Shown: in pieces, positions 27,783-37,928 of the stretch
How positions within the stretch are numbered: the stretch's first letter is position 1
Layout of the letters: each line of letters starts with the position of its first letter
Origin: Mycobacterium sp. E2733
GTDB lineage: Bacteria > Actinomycetota > Actinomycetes > Mycobacteriales > Mycobacteriaceae
DNA length: 64,000 nt
NCBI RefSeq assembly: GCF_001667585.1
Contig: NZ_LZJZ01000093.1
Location: forward strand, 1 to 64,000
Reading direction: 5' to 3'
Made by a program: the position numbers and the translations under genes
The notes under the pieces: generated by a model
The model's database searches: none
Seen by the model: only the letters and a program-made list of their open reading frames with translations
Told to the model about the DNA's origin: nothing

Positions 27783-28767
27783 AACCGCGAAGTCGTTCGT
27801 CCCCCACCTCTGCCGGTTCGGCGACCAGCTCGAACAACCGCTCTATGTCGGCGCGCTCGCAGACCGCCGTACCGGGTGTCATCAGCATCGCGGCACCCGC
27901 CGCGATGCCGAACCGAACGGACTTTCCAAGAGGCCATCCGTGCGTGAGGCCCACGGTGATCGCGGCTACCATCGCGTCGCCGGCCCCGACACCGCTCCCG
28001 CCCGGCATCGGGACTGCCGGAAACCGCTGGCTGCCATGGCGTGTCGCGAGCAGCGCGCCATAGGATCCCAGGGAAACCACTACGACTTGTGCGCGGCCAC
28101 TGTTGATCAATTCGTGAGCGGCGGCTATTTGCTCGGACTCGGTGGCGAGTCGGCGACCGACGCATTCTCTCAGCTCTCGCACGCTCGCCTTCAGCAGAAA
28201 TACCCCCGAGGAGATGTGCTGCAAGCCGCCGCCGGAGGTGTCCAGAATGAGCTTCACGCCCAACTGCCGGCAGATGTCGGCAACCCGCTGATAGTAGTCG
28301 GCCGGCACACCCGGCGGCAGACTGCCGCTCGCCACAACGACTTCGGCGGATTCGGCCGCCACCCGCAATTGCTCGAGGCATTGCTCCTGCTCGGGGACGG
28401 TCAGCTCCGGCCCGGGCAACACGAACCGGTATTGCTGGCCGGTGCTGCTCTCGTTGACGGTGAAACTCTCTCGCGTTTGGGCAGCGATCGGAACCTGCTG
28501 GAACGGGACTTCCGCCTCGCTGAGCAGGCTCATGACGAGGCCACCGTGCGACCCGCCTGCGGGAAACACCGCCAGCACCGGGCTGCCTAGGACCTTCGCG
28601 ATCCGAGCGACGTTGATGCCGCCGCCGCCCGGGTCGTACCGCGTCGCGGAGCAGCGCAACTTATCCGTCGGCCGCACGACGCCGACGCTCGTCGTGATGT
28701 CGAGCGCGGGATTCATGGTCAACGTGACGATTCGGGTTCGGCGAACCGGGTCGGACGGCGTCTCCAT
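27781..28767 (-). CDS. pfkB: PfkB-family sugar kinase (phosphofructokinase B, Rv2029c-like)
   Basis: A 328-residue ribokinase/PfkB-family kinase, expected to phosphorylate fructose-6-phosphate or a related sugar phosphate. It shows TMNPALDIT at the N-terminus, the signature PGGGGINVAR (near residue 47) and the C-terminal catalytic GGSGVGAGDAM. The start at 28767 (METPSDP) lies 19 bp downstream of the Rv2030c-like gene, matching the M. tuberculosis order Rv2030c-Rv2029c and indicating one operon. Confidence 0.88.
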   Translation of the reverse strand: METPSDPVRRTRIVTLTMNPALDITTSVGVVRPTDKLRCSATRYDPGGGGINVARIAKVLGSPVLAVFPAGGSHGGLVMSLLSEAEVPFQQVPIAAQTRESFTVNESSTGQQYRFVLPGPELTVPEQEQCLEQLRVAAESAEVVVASGSLPPGVPADYYQRVADICRQLGVKLILDTSGGGLQHISSGVFLLKASVRELRECVGRRLATESEQIAAAHELINSGRAQVVVVSLGSYGALLATRHGSQRFPAVPMPGGSGVGAGDAMVAAITVGLTHGWPLGKSVRFGIAAGAAMLMTPGTAVCERADIERLFELVAEPAEVGDERLRG

Positions 28768-28786
28768 CTTCGTTGTCTCCGCGGGG

Positions 28787-30826
28787 TTAGAGGCCACTCG
28801 GATACGTTTCCGGCGTTTCGCCCGCGATCCAGAGGCTGGTGACCTCAAGGGGTTCCAGCGCCCGCGTCCTGTCGATGTGGATCATCGCGTCGAACTGATC
28901 GGCGGGGCGGACGTGGAAGTAGTGGCTCTGTCGTTCGGTCTCGGGGCGGTAGATCACACCGATGGCACGGCCCAATCGAACCGCGCTCAGCGGTTCCGCG
29001 GCTCCCGGGCTGATGTGCGCCGACACCAGAAACTCGCTCTTGCCCGTCTCGTGCAGCAACTCCTCGATGCTCCCGTTGAGCGCCGGGCGCACGACCTTTC
29101 GTTCGGCGATGCCACCCCAGTCGCTGGCGGCGGTGACCGTGCCCGTGTAGGTGCTGAAGCCGATCAGACGTGCTCCGTCACCGTGCCGCTGCCGGACCAG
29201 TTGGCCGAGCGTGAGTTGTCCATCGGCCCAGACTTCGGTCGCGCGCGCGTCCCCGACGTGAGAGTTGTGGGCCCACACGACGATTCGTGCCGACGGGATG
29301 TCTTGGTGGCGGTCCAGATGCTTGAGCAGCGCCTCGAGCGTCTGCGCCATGTGCTTGTCGCGCAGGTTCCACGAGGTGACCCGCCCGCTGAACATCGCCC
29401 GGTAGTACACCTCCGCGTTGTGCACCGTCTGGGCGTTCTGGTGGGCGTAGAACAGTTCGTCCTCGGCGAGCAGACCGTCCCTGCGCGCATAGGCCAGTTC
29501 GTTGCGCTGAAGGTCGACCAGTTGATCGATGGCTTCCTGTTCACAGGACGGGCCGGCGCCGAAGGCGGCCGAGAAGCCGTATGCCTGGCCGTCGTCCGCC
29601 GAGGCGTGGTCGAAGCAGGCATAACGTTCGCGCGCCCGCCCCGCCGCCTTGGGATCGACCTTGTCGAGGTAGCCGATCACCTCCTGCATCGACCGATGCA
29701 GGCTGTAAAGATCCAGCCCGTAGAAGCCGGCCTGCCGCTGCCCGTTGTTCTCGTGCAGCCGGTTTCGGGCGCGCAGCCACTCGACGAAGTCGCGCACGAC
29801 GGTGTTGCGCCACATCCACGCGGGAAATCGCTCGAACCCGCTCAACGCCGCGTCGGCGCTCATGTCATCGCCGATGCCGCGAACGTAGCGGTTCACCCGG
29901 TAGGCGTCCGGCCAGTCCGCCTCCGCGGCGACACCACAGAAGCCCTTCTCCTCGATCAGCCACTTGGTGATCTCCGCGCGGGCCTCGTAGAACTCGTGTG
30001 TGCCATGCGAGCTTTCGCCGATCAGCACGATGCGGGCATCGCCGATCAACTCCTCCAGCGCGTCACGCGGCGGGACGCCCGCCGGCGCATCGATGGCCAC
30101 CCGGCTGATCAGCTCGGCGGGGGTTCGCGCCGGGGCCCTCGTCGGGGTCCCGGTCGTCGGCGTCGCGAGGAACCGACGGACCTCTTCGTCGGTCACTTGC
30201 CGGAAATCCCAGAACGACTCCCCGACCGCGAGAAACGGAGTGGGCATGCTCGCGCACACGACGTCGTCGACCTGCCCGGCAAACTCCCGGCACGTGGACT
30301 CGGGTGCCGCCGGCACGGCGATGACGATGTGGGCGGGCTCGGCCTCGCGGAGCGCCTGCACCGCCGCGGACATGCTTGCGCCGGTAGCCAATCCGTCGTC
30401 GACCAGGATCACCGTCTTGCCCGCCACATCCGCGGGTGGCCGCCCGTCGCGATAGGCGGCCTCGCGCCGAATCAGTTCCCGGCCTTCCCGCTCGGCGACG
30501 GCGCGCAACTCCTGCGGGGTGATACGCAGGCCGCGCACGACGTCGTCGTTGACCACGACGCGTCCCCCGCTCGCCAATGCCCCCACGGCGAACTCCTCGT
30601 GGCCGGGGGCACCGAGCTTGCGCACGATGAACGCGTCCAACGGGGCGCGCAGGGCCGCCGCCACCTCCCACGCCACGGGTATGCCGCCGCGGGCCAGGCC
30701 CAGCACGATCACGTCGTGCCTATCGCGGTAGGCACCGAGGAGGTTCGCCAGCACGCGGCCGGCCTCGGCGCGGTCACGGAACACCCGCCGTGGCGAGCGC
30801 CGGGTGGCGTCAGCTGCTCTGGTCAT
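28787..30826 (-). CDS. Phosphoribosyltransferase / erythromycin esterase-like fusion (Rv2030c-like)
   Basis: A 679-residue fusion. Residues 1-220 form a type I phosphoribosyltransferase domain with the PRPP loop [14 protein letters not shown]. Residues about 245-670 form an erythromycin-esterase-like domain with [21 protein letters not shown] and [11 protein letters not shown], the His/Glu-rich active-site region of EreA. M. tuberculosis Rv2030c has the same fusion and is DosR-regulated; its biological substrate is unknown. The start at 30826 follows GAGGAG. A strong DosR box lies 64 bp upstream. Confidence 0.87.
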   Translation of the reverse strand: MTRAADATRRSPRRVFRDRAEAGRVLANLLGAYRDRHDVIVLGLARGGIPVAWEVAAALRAPLDAFIVRKLGAPGHEEFAVGALASGGRVVVNDDVVRGLRITPQELRAVAEREGRELIRREAAYRDGRPPADVAGKTVILVDDGLATGASMSAAVQALREAEPAHIVIAVPAAPESTCREFAGQVDDVVCASMPTPFLAVGESFWDFRQVTDEEVRRFLATPTTGTPTRAPARTPAELISRVAIDAPAGVPPRDALEELIGDARIVLIGESSHGTHEFYEARAEITKWLIEEKGFCGVAAEADWPDAYRVNRYVRGIGDDMSADAALSGFERFPAWMWRNTVVRDFVEWLRARNRLHENNGQRQAGFYGLDLYSLHRSMQEVIGYLDKVDPKAAGRARERYACFDHASADDGQAYGFSAAFGAGPSCEQEAIDQLVDLQRNELAYARRDGLLAEDELFYAHQNAQTVHNAEVYYRAMFSGRVTSWNLRDKHMAQTLEALLKHLDRHQDIPSARIVVWAHNSHVGDARATEVWADGQLTLGQLVRQRHGDGARLIGFSTYTGTVTAASDWGGIAERKVVRPALNGSIEELLHETGKSEFLVSAHISPGAAEPLSAVRLGRAIGVIYRPETERQSHYFHVRPADQFDAMIHIDRTRALEPLEVTSLWIAGETPETYPSGL

Positions 30827-30889
30827 GGCAATCTCCTCGATCTTGACCATCGACGAATTCATCCGACCAGCCCGCCGTAGGCGGGGGTA

Positions 30890-30904
30890 GGGCCCGAAGT
30901 CCCA
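30890..30904 (-). promoter_or_regulatory. DosR box upstream of Rv2030c-like gene
   Basis: GGGCCCGAAGTCCCA keeps both outer half-sites of the DosR palindrome. It lies between the 79-residue gene and the Rv2030c-like gene, 64 bp before the latter. Confidence 0.7.
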
Positions 30905-30926
30905 GGCTTGCGGGTCGTTCGTCGGC

Positions 30927-31166
30927 TCAGCTTCTGCGGCGTAGCTCGCCGATGTAGGCCATGACCCGGTTGAGGATCAGGCCGTAGGCGTCGCCGTCGT
31001 CAACCAGACGGGCCAATCCGCGGTGGCGGAGAAAGCCGTCGAGGCGCTGGTCCAGGCGCCAGTCGAGATAGGTGTCGCCGGCATACGGCGAGTGCAGGAA
31101 ATCGTACGCGAGCTCATCGACGTCGGCATCCGTCATCGATGGGGATCCGTCTGTGGCAGGGGGCAT
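30927..31166 (-). CDS. Hypothetical small acidic protein
   Basis: A 79-residue protein not recognised. It is acidic in the first half ([13 protein letters not shown]) and has the pattern [19 protein letters not shown], which suggests an alpha-helical fold, with no signal peptide or membrane segment. GGAAG before the ATG at 31166 supports that start; MTDADVD at 31136 is an alternative. It lies 8 bp after the DUF1918 gene and so belongs to the acg-DUF1918 transcript. Confidence 0.6.
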   Translation of the reverse strand: MPPATDGSPSMTDADVDELAYDFLHSPYAGDTYLDWRLDQRLDGFLRHRGLARLVDDGDAYGLILNRVMAYIGELRRRS

Positions 31167-31174
31167 TTGGCTTC

Positions 31175-31444
31175 CTACCCGCTTCGAGCGTGATCTCTGA
31201 TGGCGGCTTGCACCGCGGCGAACCGTGACCGCGCCCGCTCGTCGGCGGCCTGCTGTTCGGCGGCCGTGACGACGATCGCGTCGGGACCGGGAAACACGGT
31301 CGTCTCCTCCCCGGTGGCCAACCACCGGACCCGGTACGGCGGTTCACCATTCGGTGAGCGCACCGACGTGATCAACCCGCGCAGATCCGGTCGCCCGATC
31401 GTGCCGCTCTTGATGACGAGCCAGTCACCTGGATCGGCATACAC
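31175..31444 (-). CDS. DUF1918 domain protein
   Basis: An 89-residue DUF1918 protein: [15 protein letters not shown] at the N-terminus, then [19 protein letters not shown] and the typical [10 protein letters not shown], forming a small beta barrel. The C-terminal third is a charged helix ([10 protein letters not shown]). The family is common in actinobacteria beside stress genes and has no established function. It lies 43 bp downstream of the acg-like gene on the same strand. Confidence 0.8.
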   Translation of the reverse strand: MYADPGDWLVIKSGTIGRPDLRGLITSVRSPNGEPPYRVRWLATGEETTVFPGPDAIVVTAAEQQAADERARSRFAAVQAAIRDHARSG

Positions 31445-31487
31445 TACCGTCTCCCTTCGAAAATATTGCCGTGCAAGCTATGTCGTG

Positions 31488-32474
31488 TTATTTGCGAATC
31501 TCCAAGACCTCGCGTACCGGCCGGCGCGGCGTCGGTTCGGGAGCGCCCTTGCCCGAGAATGCGGTGCCGGCCCGGATCAGAACCTGGGGTACGGCTTCGC
31601 TCTCGGGTATGAGTTCTCGAATCATGTCTCGACTGGCCTGCAGCTCCGTCACGTGCGTCACGGTGCAGGTCGACAGGCCGGCCATGGTGCACTCCAGCAG
31701 AACCGCCGAAAGGGCCTGGCCGCAACGGAACGCGTCCGCGCGGGTGTCCCCCGGCGTGGACAGGACAACGATCCTTGCTTGATCTTGGAGGCTCGTGGAA
31801 CTCCCCCGGGGGTACCCGTCGGTTGGGAATCGGCGGTTGACGCCGTCGGTACGGGGCTGCGCCTCCTTGATCAGCGCGGCCTGAGGTATGCCGTCATCGT
31901 GCCTGCCGGGGGCTGTCCACCAACGCAATTCGTGGTGATAGAGGTCGTCGTAGCGCCGCAACGCCTCATTGAGGTGCGCGGCCTCCACCAGGCGCGGCAG
32001 CGCGTCGTCGGCCAATACGTCGAGGGCGGCCAGGTCGGGATTGAAGGCGCTCCGCAGCACCGGTTCGAAGGACGCCCAGCCCTTCGGGGCGCCGAACGGG
32101 CGGCGGTCGGTCCTGCGACGCAGGATCGCCGCCGCGCGGTCGCGTCGGGCCACGGCGACGTAGTCGGCCGAAACGAAGTCGATGGAGGCCAGGTGGTCGG
32201 GGTTGTTGGGGTTGGGAAACTCGTCGACGTGGGCCGTCCACCCCTCGGCGGCCATCGCGACCCGGAAGTGATCGAGCACCGCGCCGCAGCTGATGATCGA
32301 CTCGCGGCCCGAGCTGTCGGCCGAGGGCACGATGCGGTGCGGGTCGGCGAAGAGATCGACGGTGGGGCCGCCGGCAACCCATCGCCACGGCTGGCTGTTG
32401 TGCAGCGAGGGCGCGCGGCAGGCGAGCTCCACCGCCCTGGTGAGCACTTTGCTGTCGACCATCGTCTGGGTCAT
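31488..32474 (-). CDS. Acg-family nitroreductase-like protein (Rv2032-like)
   Basis: A 328-residue Acg-family protein with [15 protein letters not shown] at residues 18-32, [15 protein letters not shown] and [15 protein letters not shown]. Its position next to the Rv2030c/Rv2029c homologues matches acg (Rv2032) in M. tuberculosis, but there the gene is divergent, and here it reads the same way. AGGAGAGG precedes the ATG at 32474. A pair of DosR boxes lies 57-92 bp upstream. Confidence 0.87.
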   Translation of the reverse strand: MTQTMVDSKVLTRAVELACRAPSLHNSQPWRWVAGGPTVDLFADPHRIVPSADSSGRESIISCGAVLDHFRVAMAAEGWTAHVDEFPNPNNPDHLASIDFVSADYVAVARRDRAAAILRRRTDRRPFGAPKGWASFEPVLRSAFNPDLAALDVLADDALPRLVEAAHLNEALRRYDDLYHHELRWWTAPGRHDDGIPQAALIKEAQPRTDGVNRRFPTDGYPRGSSTSLQDQARIVVLSTPGDTRADAFRCGQALSAVLLECTMAGLSTCTVTHVTELQASRDMIRELIPESEAVPQVLIRAGTAFSGKGAPEPTPRRPVREVLEIRK

Positions 32475-32530
32475 CGTTCTCGCCTCTCCTGTGTTACTTG
32501 GACCCTCAGCCATACGGGCAGCGCGCGCCA

Positions 32531-32566
32531 GGGTCCTTGGTCCCCAGCGTCGGGTCATTGGACCCG
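32531..32566. promoter_or_regulatory. Tandem DosR boxes between acg and the acyl-CoA ligase operon
   Basis: GGGTCCTTGGTCCCC (32531-32545) and GGGTCATTGGACCCG (32552-32566) are two strong, near-palindromic DosR boxes with centres 21 bp apart. They lie between the minus-strand acg gene and the plus-strand operon starting at 32661 and could serve both. Confidence 0.78.
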
Positions 32567-32660
32567 CGGCACCACCGCCGCGACTGATGACCTTTGTCTC
32601 TATTGCGGCATTGCTGTGCGGGCAAACGATGTAGGCGACCACCCCGACCGAGGACCCTTG

Positions 32661-34460
32661 ATGGACGTCATCCGAAAAACTGCCCTTGACCATCGTGTTC
32701 GGCCCAACCTCACGGACTACGAGCACGAGCGCGCCCAGTTCCACTGGACCGATGTACCGAATCTGTGCGAAGGCATGGGGCCCGGCCTGTGCAACATCGC
32801 CTACGCCGCCGTAGACCGGCACACCACCGGGCCGGCCGCGACGCGCACGGCGTTGCGGTTCGTCACCGATAACCCCTGGGACGGCGTGATCACCACCCGC
32901 GACCTCAGCTACGCCGAGCTCGGCCAGTTCTCCAGGAAATTCTCCAGCGCGCTGCGCTCGTTGGGGATCAATAGGGGCGAGCGCGTGTTCATCGTCATGG
33001 CCCGCGGCCCCGAGCTCTACATCGCGATGCTGGGCGCGTTGCGCAACGGCAGTGTGGTCTCGCCCTTGTTCTCGGCCTTCGGGCCCGAGCCGATCGCGAC
33101 CCGAGTCAACCTCGGGCACGCCGACGTCCTGGTGACCACGAGGGCGATATACCAGCGCAAGATCGCGAAGATCCGTGATCGCATGCCGTCGGTGCGACAC
33201 GTCTTCGTCGTCGATGACGGGCAGGGCGACGGCACCCCGCCGGGGACGCTCGACTTCTGGCAGTGGGTGGAGGCGGCCGATGAGAACGCGCCGGTCGAGC
33301 CCACTACCGCGGACGACCCGGCGCTGCTGCACTTCACCAGCGGGACCACGGGGACGCCCAAGGGCGCCATCCACGTGCACGGCGCCGTCGCGATGCACTA
33401 CGTCACCGGCCTGTACGCCCTTGACCTTCACCCCGACGACACCTATTGGTGCACGGCCGATCCCGGCTGGGTGACCGGCACGTCATACGGCATCATCAGC
33501 CCGCTGCTGCACGGGGTGACCTCCATCGTCGACGAAGCGGAATTCGACGCCGAACGGTGGTATCGCATCCTGCAGGACCAGGGTGTGTCGGTGTGGTACA
33601 CCGCGCCGACCGCCATCCGGATGCTCATCAAGGCGGGCCCGGAACTGCCCGCGCAATACCACTTTCCGCGGCTGAGATTCATCGCCAGCGTCGGGGAGCC
33701 GCTCAATCCGGAAGCCGTCTGGTGGGGAGAGCGGGTGCTGGGCTTGCCGATTCACGACAACTGGTGGCAGACCGAGACGGGCGGCATCATGATCGCCAAC
33801 ACGCCCGCGTTCGACATCAAGCCCGGCTCGATGGGCCGCCCGCTGCCCGGGGTGGACGCGTTCATCGTGCGCAGCAACGACGACGGCACCGTCGAGGTGG
33901 TCGACGAACCGGGCGTCGAGGGTGAGCTCGCGCTCAAACCCGGCTGGCCGTCGATGTTCCGCGGGTATCTGAACGCCGAGGAGCGATACCGGAGCTCGTT
34001 TGCGGCGGGCCTGTACCTGACCGGAGATCTCGCGACGAAAGACGCCGGCGGCTACTTCTGGTTCGTCGGGCGCAAGGACGACGTGATCAAGTCCGCCGGA
34101 CACCTGATCGGGCCGTTCGAAGTGGAGAGCGCGCTGACCGATCACCCGGCGGTGGCCGAGGCGGCCGTCATCGGCATACCGGATCCAACGGTCGGTGAGA
34201 TGGTCAAAGCCTTTGTCACCCTGAAGAACGGTGTCGTGGCCGACGACGACCTGCGGCTGCAACTGCTCGGCCACGCCCGCAAGCGGCTCGGCGCCACGGT
34301 GGCGCCCAAGGAGATCGAGTTCGTCGACTCGTTGCCGCACACGAGCAGCGGCAAGATCATGCGGCGCCTGCTCAAGGCCCGCGAACTGGGGCTGCCGGAG
34401 GGCGACACCTCCACCATCGAGCAACACCCGGTCCAACACACCGAAGGGGTGCCCTCATGA
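32661..34460 (+). CDS. Acetyl/acyl-CoA synthetase (AMP-forming)
   Basis: A 599-residue ANL-family ligase resembling acetate-CoA ligase AcsA. It activates a carboxylic acid with ATP to the acyl-adenylate and transfers it to CoA. Motifs: the P-loop [13 protein letters not shown], the acid-site [22 protein letters not shown], and the C-terminal [12 protein letters not shown] with the catalytic Lys that is acetylated in homologues. The ATG at 32661 is chosen because the open frame upstream overlaps the oppositely oriented acg gene. It overlaps the E1 alpha gene by 4 bp (ATGA), so it is the first gene of a coupled operon. Confidence 0.88.
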   Translation: MDVIRKTALDHRVRPNLTDYEHERAQFHWTDVPNLCEGMGPGLCNIAYAAVDRHTTGPAATRTALRFVTDNPWDGVITTRDLSYAELGQFSRKFSSALRSLGINRGERVFIVMARGPELYIAMLGALRNGSVVSPLFSAFGPEPIATRVNLGHADVLVTTRAIYQRKIAKIRDRMPSVRHVFVVDDGQGDGTPPGTLDFWQWVEAADENAPVEPTTADDPALLHFTSGTTGTPKGAIHVHGAVAMHYVTGLYALDLHPDDTYWCTADPGWVTGTSYGIISPLLHGVTSIVDEAEFDAERWYRILQDQGVSVWYTAPTAIRMLIKAGPELPAQYHFPRLRFIASVGEPLNPEAVWWGERVLGLPIHDNWWQTETGGIMIANTPAFDIKPGSMGRPLPGVDAFIVRSNDDGTVEVVDEPGVEGELALKPGWPSMFRGYLNAEERYRSSFAAGLYLTGDLATKDAGGYFWFVGRKDDVIKSAGHLIGPFEVESALTDHPAVAEAAVIGIPDPTVGEMVKAFVTLKNGVVADDDLRLQLLGHARKRLGATVAPKEIEFVDSLPHTSSGKIMRRLLKARELGLPEGDTSTIEQHPVQHTEGVPS

Positions 34461-35428
34461 CCGATACGAAGCTGGCCCATGAGCTGTTGTCGGACATGAT
34501 CCGCGTGCGGCGCATGGAGGAAAAATGCGCCGAGCTCTACAGCGCGGCCAAGATTCGCGGATTCCTCCACCTCTACGTCGGGGAGGAGGCCGTGGCCGCC
34601 GGGTCGCTGCGCGCACTGGCCGACGACGACGCGGTGGTCGCGACCTACCGCGAGCACGCGCACGCCCTGTTGCGGGGCATCCCGATGACCTCGATCATGG
34701 CCGAGATGTTCGGCAAGCAGGAGGGCTGCTCGCGTGGCCGCGGCGGTTCGATGCACTTGTTCGACGGGGCCAAGCGGTTCTACGGAGGGAACGCGATCGT
34801 GGCCGGCGGCCTGCCGCTGGCGGTGGGAATAGCGCTGGCCGACGCCATGCTGCAACAGAAGCGCGTGACAGCCTGCTACTTCGGCGACGGCGCGGTGGCC
34901 GAAGGCGCCTTCCATGAGTCGTTGAACATGGCGGCCCTGTGGAATCTGCCCGTGTTGTTCTGTTGCGAGAACAACCTTTACGCGATGGGGACCGCGCTGG
35001 ATCGCGCGCAGTCCCAGACCGATCTCACCGCCAAGGCGGCCGCCTACCGCGTGCCGACGCTGGCCGTGGACGGCATGGATGTCGAGGCGTGCCACACGGC
35101 CGCGCAAGAGGGCGTCGACCACGTCCGCGACACCGGCGGCCCGTTCTTCATCGAATTCCGCACCTACCGGTTCCGGGCGCATTCGATGTTCGACCCCGAA
35201 CTGTACCGGGATAAGGGCGAAGTCGAGCGGTGGCGCGAGCGCGACCCGATCCAGGCTTTCACCGAGAAATGTCTGGGCGACGGCGCGCTGTCCGAGGCCG
35301 ACGTGCGTGAGATCGAAGATGCGGCCGCCACCGAGATCGCGGACGCGGTGGCCTATGCCGACGCCGGAACCTGGGAGGACGTGGCGGATCTCGAACGCGA
35401 CGTGCTGACTCCGGAGGCGGCGCGATGA
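34457..35428 (+). CDS. TPP-dependent 2-oxoacid/acetoin dehydrogenase E1, alpha subunit
   Basis: A 323-residue E1 alpha subunit. The thiamine diphosphate motif is [15 protein letters not shown], ending in CCENN (residues 136-170), and [10 protein letters not shown] is the typical phosphorylation-loop region. It would decarboxylate a 2-oxoacid or acetoin with its beta partner and pass the acyl group to the E2 lipoyl arm. Substrate (pyruvate, branched-chain oxoacid or acetoin) is not decided by sequence. It is translationally coupled on both sides by 4 bp overlaps. Confidence 0.87.
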   Translation: MTDTKLAHELLSDMIRVRRMEEKCAELYSAAKIRGFLHLYVGEEAVAAGSLRALADDDAVVATYREHAHALLRGIPMTSIMAEMFGKQEGCSRGRGGSMHLFDGAKRFYGGNAIVAGGLPLAVGIALADAMLQQKRVTACYFGDGAVAEGAFHESLNMAALWNLPVLFCCENNLYAMGTALDRAQSQTDLTAKAAAYRVPTLAVDGMDVEACHTAAQEGVDHVRDTGGPFFIEFRTYRFRAHSMFDPELYRDKGEVERWRERDPIQAFTEKCLGDGALSEADVREIEDAAATEIADAVAYADAGTWEDVADLERDVLTPEAAR

Positions 35429-36402
35429 AGACCAGCTACCGAACCGCCGTGCACGACGCCCTCCGCGACGCCCTGCGCGACGATGCCCGGGTGATGCTGA
35501 TGGGCGAGGACGTCGCGCGTTACGGGGGAACATACGCCGCCTCCAAAGGCCTGCTCGACGAATTCGGCCCCGACCGTGTGCGGGACACGCCGCTGTCCGA
35601 ACTGGGCTTCGTCGGGATCGGAATCGGCGCGGCGCTGGGCGGGTTACGCCCGATCGTGGAAGTCATGACGGTCAACTTCAGCCTGCTGGCTCTCGACCAG
35701 ATCGTCAACACCGCAGCGGCCCTTCGCCATATGTCCGGCGGGCAGTTCTCGGTACCGCTCGTCGTCCGCATGGCGACGGGTGCCGGGCGCCAGCTCGCCG
35801 CGCAGCATTCGCACAGCCTGGAGCCGTGGTACGCCCACATCCCGGGCATCAAGGTGGTGGCTCCGGCCACCGTCGAGGACGCGTACGGCATGCTCGGTCC
35901 CGCGCTGGCGGACCCGGACCCGGTGGTGATCTTCGAACACGTTCAGCTTTACAACGCCTCCACCGATGTCGACGTTCTCGCTCCGACGGACATCTCGCGG
36001 GCGGCGGTGCGCCGCAGCGGCAGCGACGCCACCCTGATCACCTACGGCGGCAGCCTGCCGAAGACGCTCGACGCCGCCAATGAGCTTTCGCTATCCGGAA
36101 TCGACTGCGAAGTAATCGATCTGCGCATCCTGCGCCCACTCGATGACGACACCATCCTCGAATCCGTCCGCAAGACGCATCGGGCGGTGGTGGTCGACGA
36201 GGCGTGGCGCACCGGCAGCCTGGCCGCGGAAGTGAGCGCGCGGGTGATGGAGGGCGCCTTCTACGACCTCGATGCACCGGTGGGCCGGGTGTGCAGCGCC
36301 GAAGTTCCCATCCCCTACACCAAACACCTGGAAGAGGCCGCCCTCCCCCAAGTTCCCAAGATCGTCGCCGCCGTGCAGAGCCTCTTCGGGGACCAGTCGT
36401 GA
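35425..36402 (+). CDS. TPP-dependent 2-oxoacid/acetoin dehydrogenase E1, beta subunit
   Basis: A 325-residue E1 beta subunit with [13 protein letters not shown] at the N-terminus, [20 protein letters not shown], and the C-terminal transketolase domain ([21 protein letters not shown]). The length is standard for PdhB/AcoB. It overlaps E1 alpha by ATGA and the E2 gene by GTGA, giving a fixed subunit order E1a-E1b-E2. Confidence 0.87.
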   Translation: MKTSYRTAVHDALRDALRDDARVMLMGEDVARYGGTYAASKGLLDEFGPDRVRDTPLSELGFVGIGIGAALGGLRPIVEVMTVNFSLLALDQIVNTAAALRHMSGGQFSVPLVVRMATGAGRQLAAQHSHSLEPWYAHIPGIKVVAPATVEDAYGMLGPALADPDPVVIFEHVQLYNASTDVDVLAPTDISRAAVRRSGSDATLITYGGSLPKTLDAANELSLSGIDCEVIDLRILRPLDDDTILESVRKTHRAVVVDEAWRTGSLAAEVSARVMEGAFYDLDAPVGRVCSAEVPIPYTKHLEEAALPQVPKIVAAVQSLFGDQS

Positions 36403-37628
36403 TCGAATTCAAAATGCCCTCGCTCGGCTCCGACATGGATGAAGGCACCCTGAACGAGTGGCTGGTCAAGCCCGGGGACAAGGTCAGTCGCGGCCAGGTC
36501 GTGGCTATCGTCGAGACCACCAAGGCCGCGGTGGAAGTCGAATGCTGGCAGGAGGGCATCGTCAGCGAGCTCGTCGTCCCCGTCGGTGAAACCGTCCAGG
36601 TGGGAACGACATTGGCCACGCTGACCGCACCCGGCGAGCAGGCGGAGAAGCCACCCACGCCGCGTCCGTCGCCGGAGGCGGCGACCACCGCCCAGCCGAT
36701 GCCGGCAACCGCGCCGGTGACCGCCCCACCGACCCCGTCCGTCGCCGGCGCTCCCCCGATCGCCCCGGGGCACCGGCGCTGGGTGTCCCCGGCCGCGCGG
36801 CGGTTGGCGCAGTCGCTGCGCGTCGACATCGACGCGGTGAGCGGCACCGGACCCCAGGGCGCCGTCACCATCAACGACGTCGAGCACGCGGCGGCCGCCA
36901 AGCCGGTCGAGGTCAAGCCGGTCGCGCAACCGGCGGCCAAGCCGACGGCGGCCGACCGCGCGACACAGATGCGGAAGTCGATCGCGGCGGCGATGAGCCG
37001 GTCCAAGCGGGAGATCCCGCACTACTACCTGGCCGAAGAGATCATGTTGGAGAAGGCGCTGTCCTGGCTGACGACACGAAATGCCCAGCGATCCATCGAC
37101 GAACGGGTGCTGCCGGCCGTCTTGCTCCTGAAGGCCGTCGGCGTCGCCGCCCAGCGATTCACCGAGTTCAACGGATTCTGGCGGGAGGACGGGTTCGAGC
37201 CGGCGAACGGCGTTCACGTCGGTGTCGGGATCTCGCTGCGCGGCGGCGGCCTCGTCGCGCCGGCCATCCACGACGTTCCGGAGAAGAAGCTGGACGAATT
37301 GATGGACGACCTCACCGATCTGGTGGGTCGGGCGCGGTCTTTCTCACTCCGGAGTTCGGAGATGTCGGACCCGACCATCACGCTCACCAACCTCGGCGAC
37401 CAGGGCGTCGACGCGGTCTTCGGCGTCATCTACCCGCCGCAGGTCGCGATCGTGGGCTTCGGCCAGCCGGCCGAGCGGGTCTGTGTCATCGACGGCGGGA
37501 TCCGGGTCGTCACGACGGTCCAGGCCACGCTCGCCGCCGACCACCGCGCCAGCGACGGACACCGGGGGGCGCTGTTCCTCGCCGCGATCAACGAGCTGCT
37601 CCAGCAGCCCGACCTACTAGAGAAGTGA
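36399..37628 (+). CDS. Dihydrolipoamide acyltransferase E2
   Basis: A 409-residue E2. It has one lipoyl domain at the N-terminus (lipoyl Lys in [11 protein letters not shown], residue about 44) and a Pro/Ala-rich linker (about 80-125). A peripheral subunit-binding domain follows ([12 protein letters not shown], about 128-165). Then comes a second linker and the catalytic core ending with DHRASDGH, where His and Asp are catalytic. The GTG at 36399 overlaps the E1 beta stop. No E3 (lipoamide dehydrogenase) is encoded nearby, so the housekeeping E3 would be borrowed. The DosR-regulon gene Rv1734c of M. tuberculosis is remembered as a short E2-like piece. Confidence 0.87.
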   Translation: MIEFKMPSLGSDMDEGTLNEWLVKPGDKVSRGQVVAIVETTKAAVEVECWQEGIVSELVVPVGETVQVGTTLATLTAPGEQAEKPPTPRPSPEAATTAQPMPATAPVTAPPTPSVAGAPPIAPGHRRWVSPAARRLAQSLRVDIDAVSGTGPQGAVTINDVEHAAAAKPVEVKPVAQPAAKPTAADRATQMRKSIAAAMSRSKREIPHYYLAEEIMLEKALSWLTTRNAQRSIDERVLPAVLLLKAVGVAAQRFTEFNGFWREDGFEPANGVHVGVGISLRGGGLVAPAIHDVPEKKLDELMDDLTDLVGRARSFSLRSSEMSDPTITLTNLGDQGVDAVFGVIYPPQVAIVGFGQPAERVCVIDGGIRVVTTVQATLAADHRASDGHRGALFLAAINELLQQPDLLEK

Positions 37629-37634
37629 TGCGCA

Positions 37635-37886
37635 ATGACCAATGAAGACACCCGCGCCGGCGTGCTGTCGGTGCTGACCGCCATCGCCCCCGAAGTCGAC
37701 CCCGAAGACATTCGCGACAACGTCCTGCTGCGCGATCAGGTCGACCTGGATTCCATGGACTGGCTGAGCTTCCTGCGTGGGATCCACAAGCGATTCCATG
37801 TCGACATCCCGGAATCGGACTACGCGTCGCTGCGGACACTGGCCGACGTCGTCGGCTACGTGGAAACCAACGCGTCTAAGGTCTGA
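37635..37886 (+). CDS. Acyl carrier protein
   Basis: An 83-residue acidic ACP. The phosphopantetheine Ser is Ser40 in DLDSMDWLSF, a DSM variant of the usual DSL. The four-helix pattern and C-terminal LADVVGYVE are standard. It starts 6 bp after the E2 stop and is preceded by an AG-rich GAGAAG. An ACP directly after E1/E2 genes is unusual. It hints that the acyl group made by the complex, or by the ligase, is moved onto an ACP; the KAS pair at 11.4-13.4 kb is a conceivable downstream user. Confidence 0.87.
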   Translation: MTNEDTRAGVLSVLTAIAPEVDPEDIRDNVLLRDQVDLDSMDWLSFLRGIHKRFHVDIPESDYASLRTLADVVGYVETNASKV

Positions 37887-37928
37887 GCCGCGCAGCGCTT
37901 TTCGCAGCGCACTCAACAGGGGGTTGTC

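Noticed and set aside
31200-32660. Upstream extension of the acyl-CoA ligase reading frame to a 1086-residue protein
   Set aside because: The extra 487 codons are antisense to the well-supported acg-like and DUF1918 genes and show no ligase motifs; the ATG at 32661 fits the family N-terminus.
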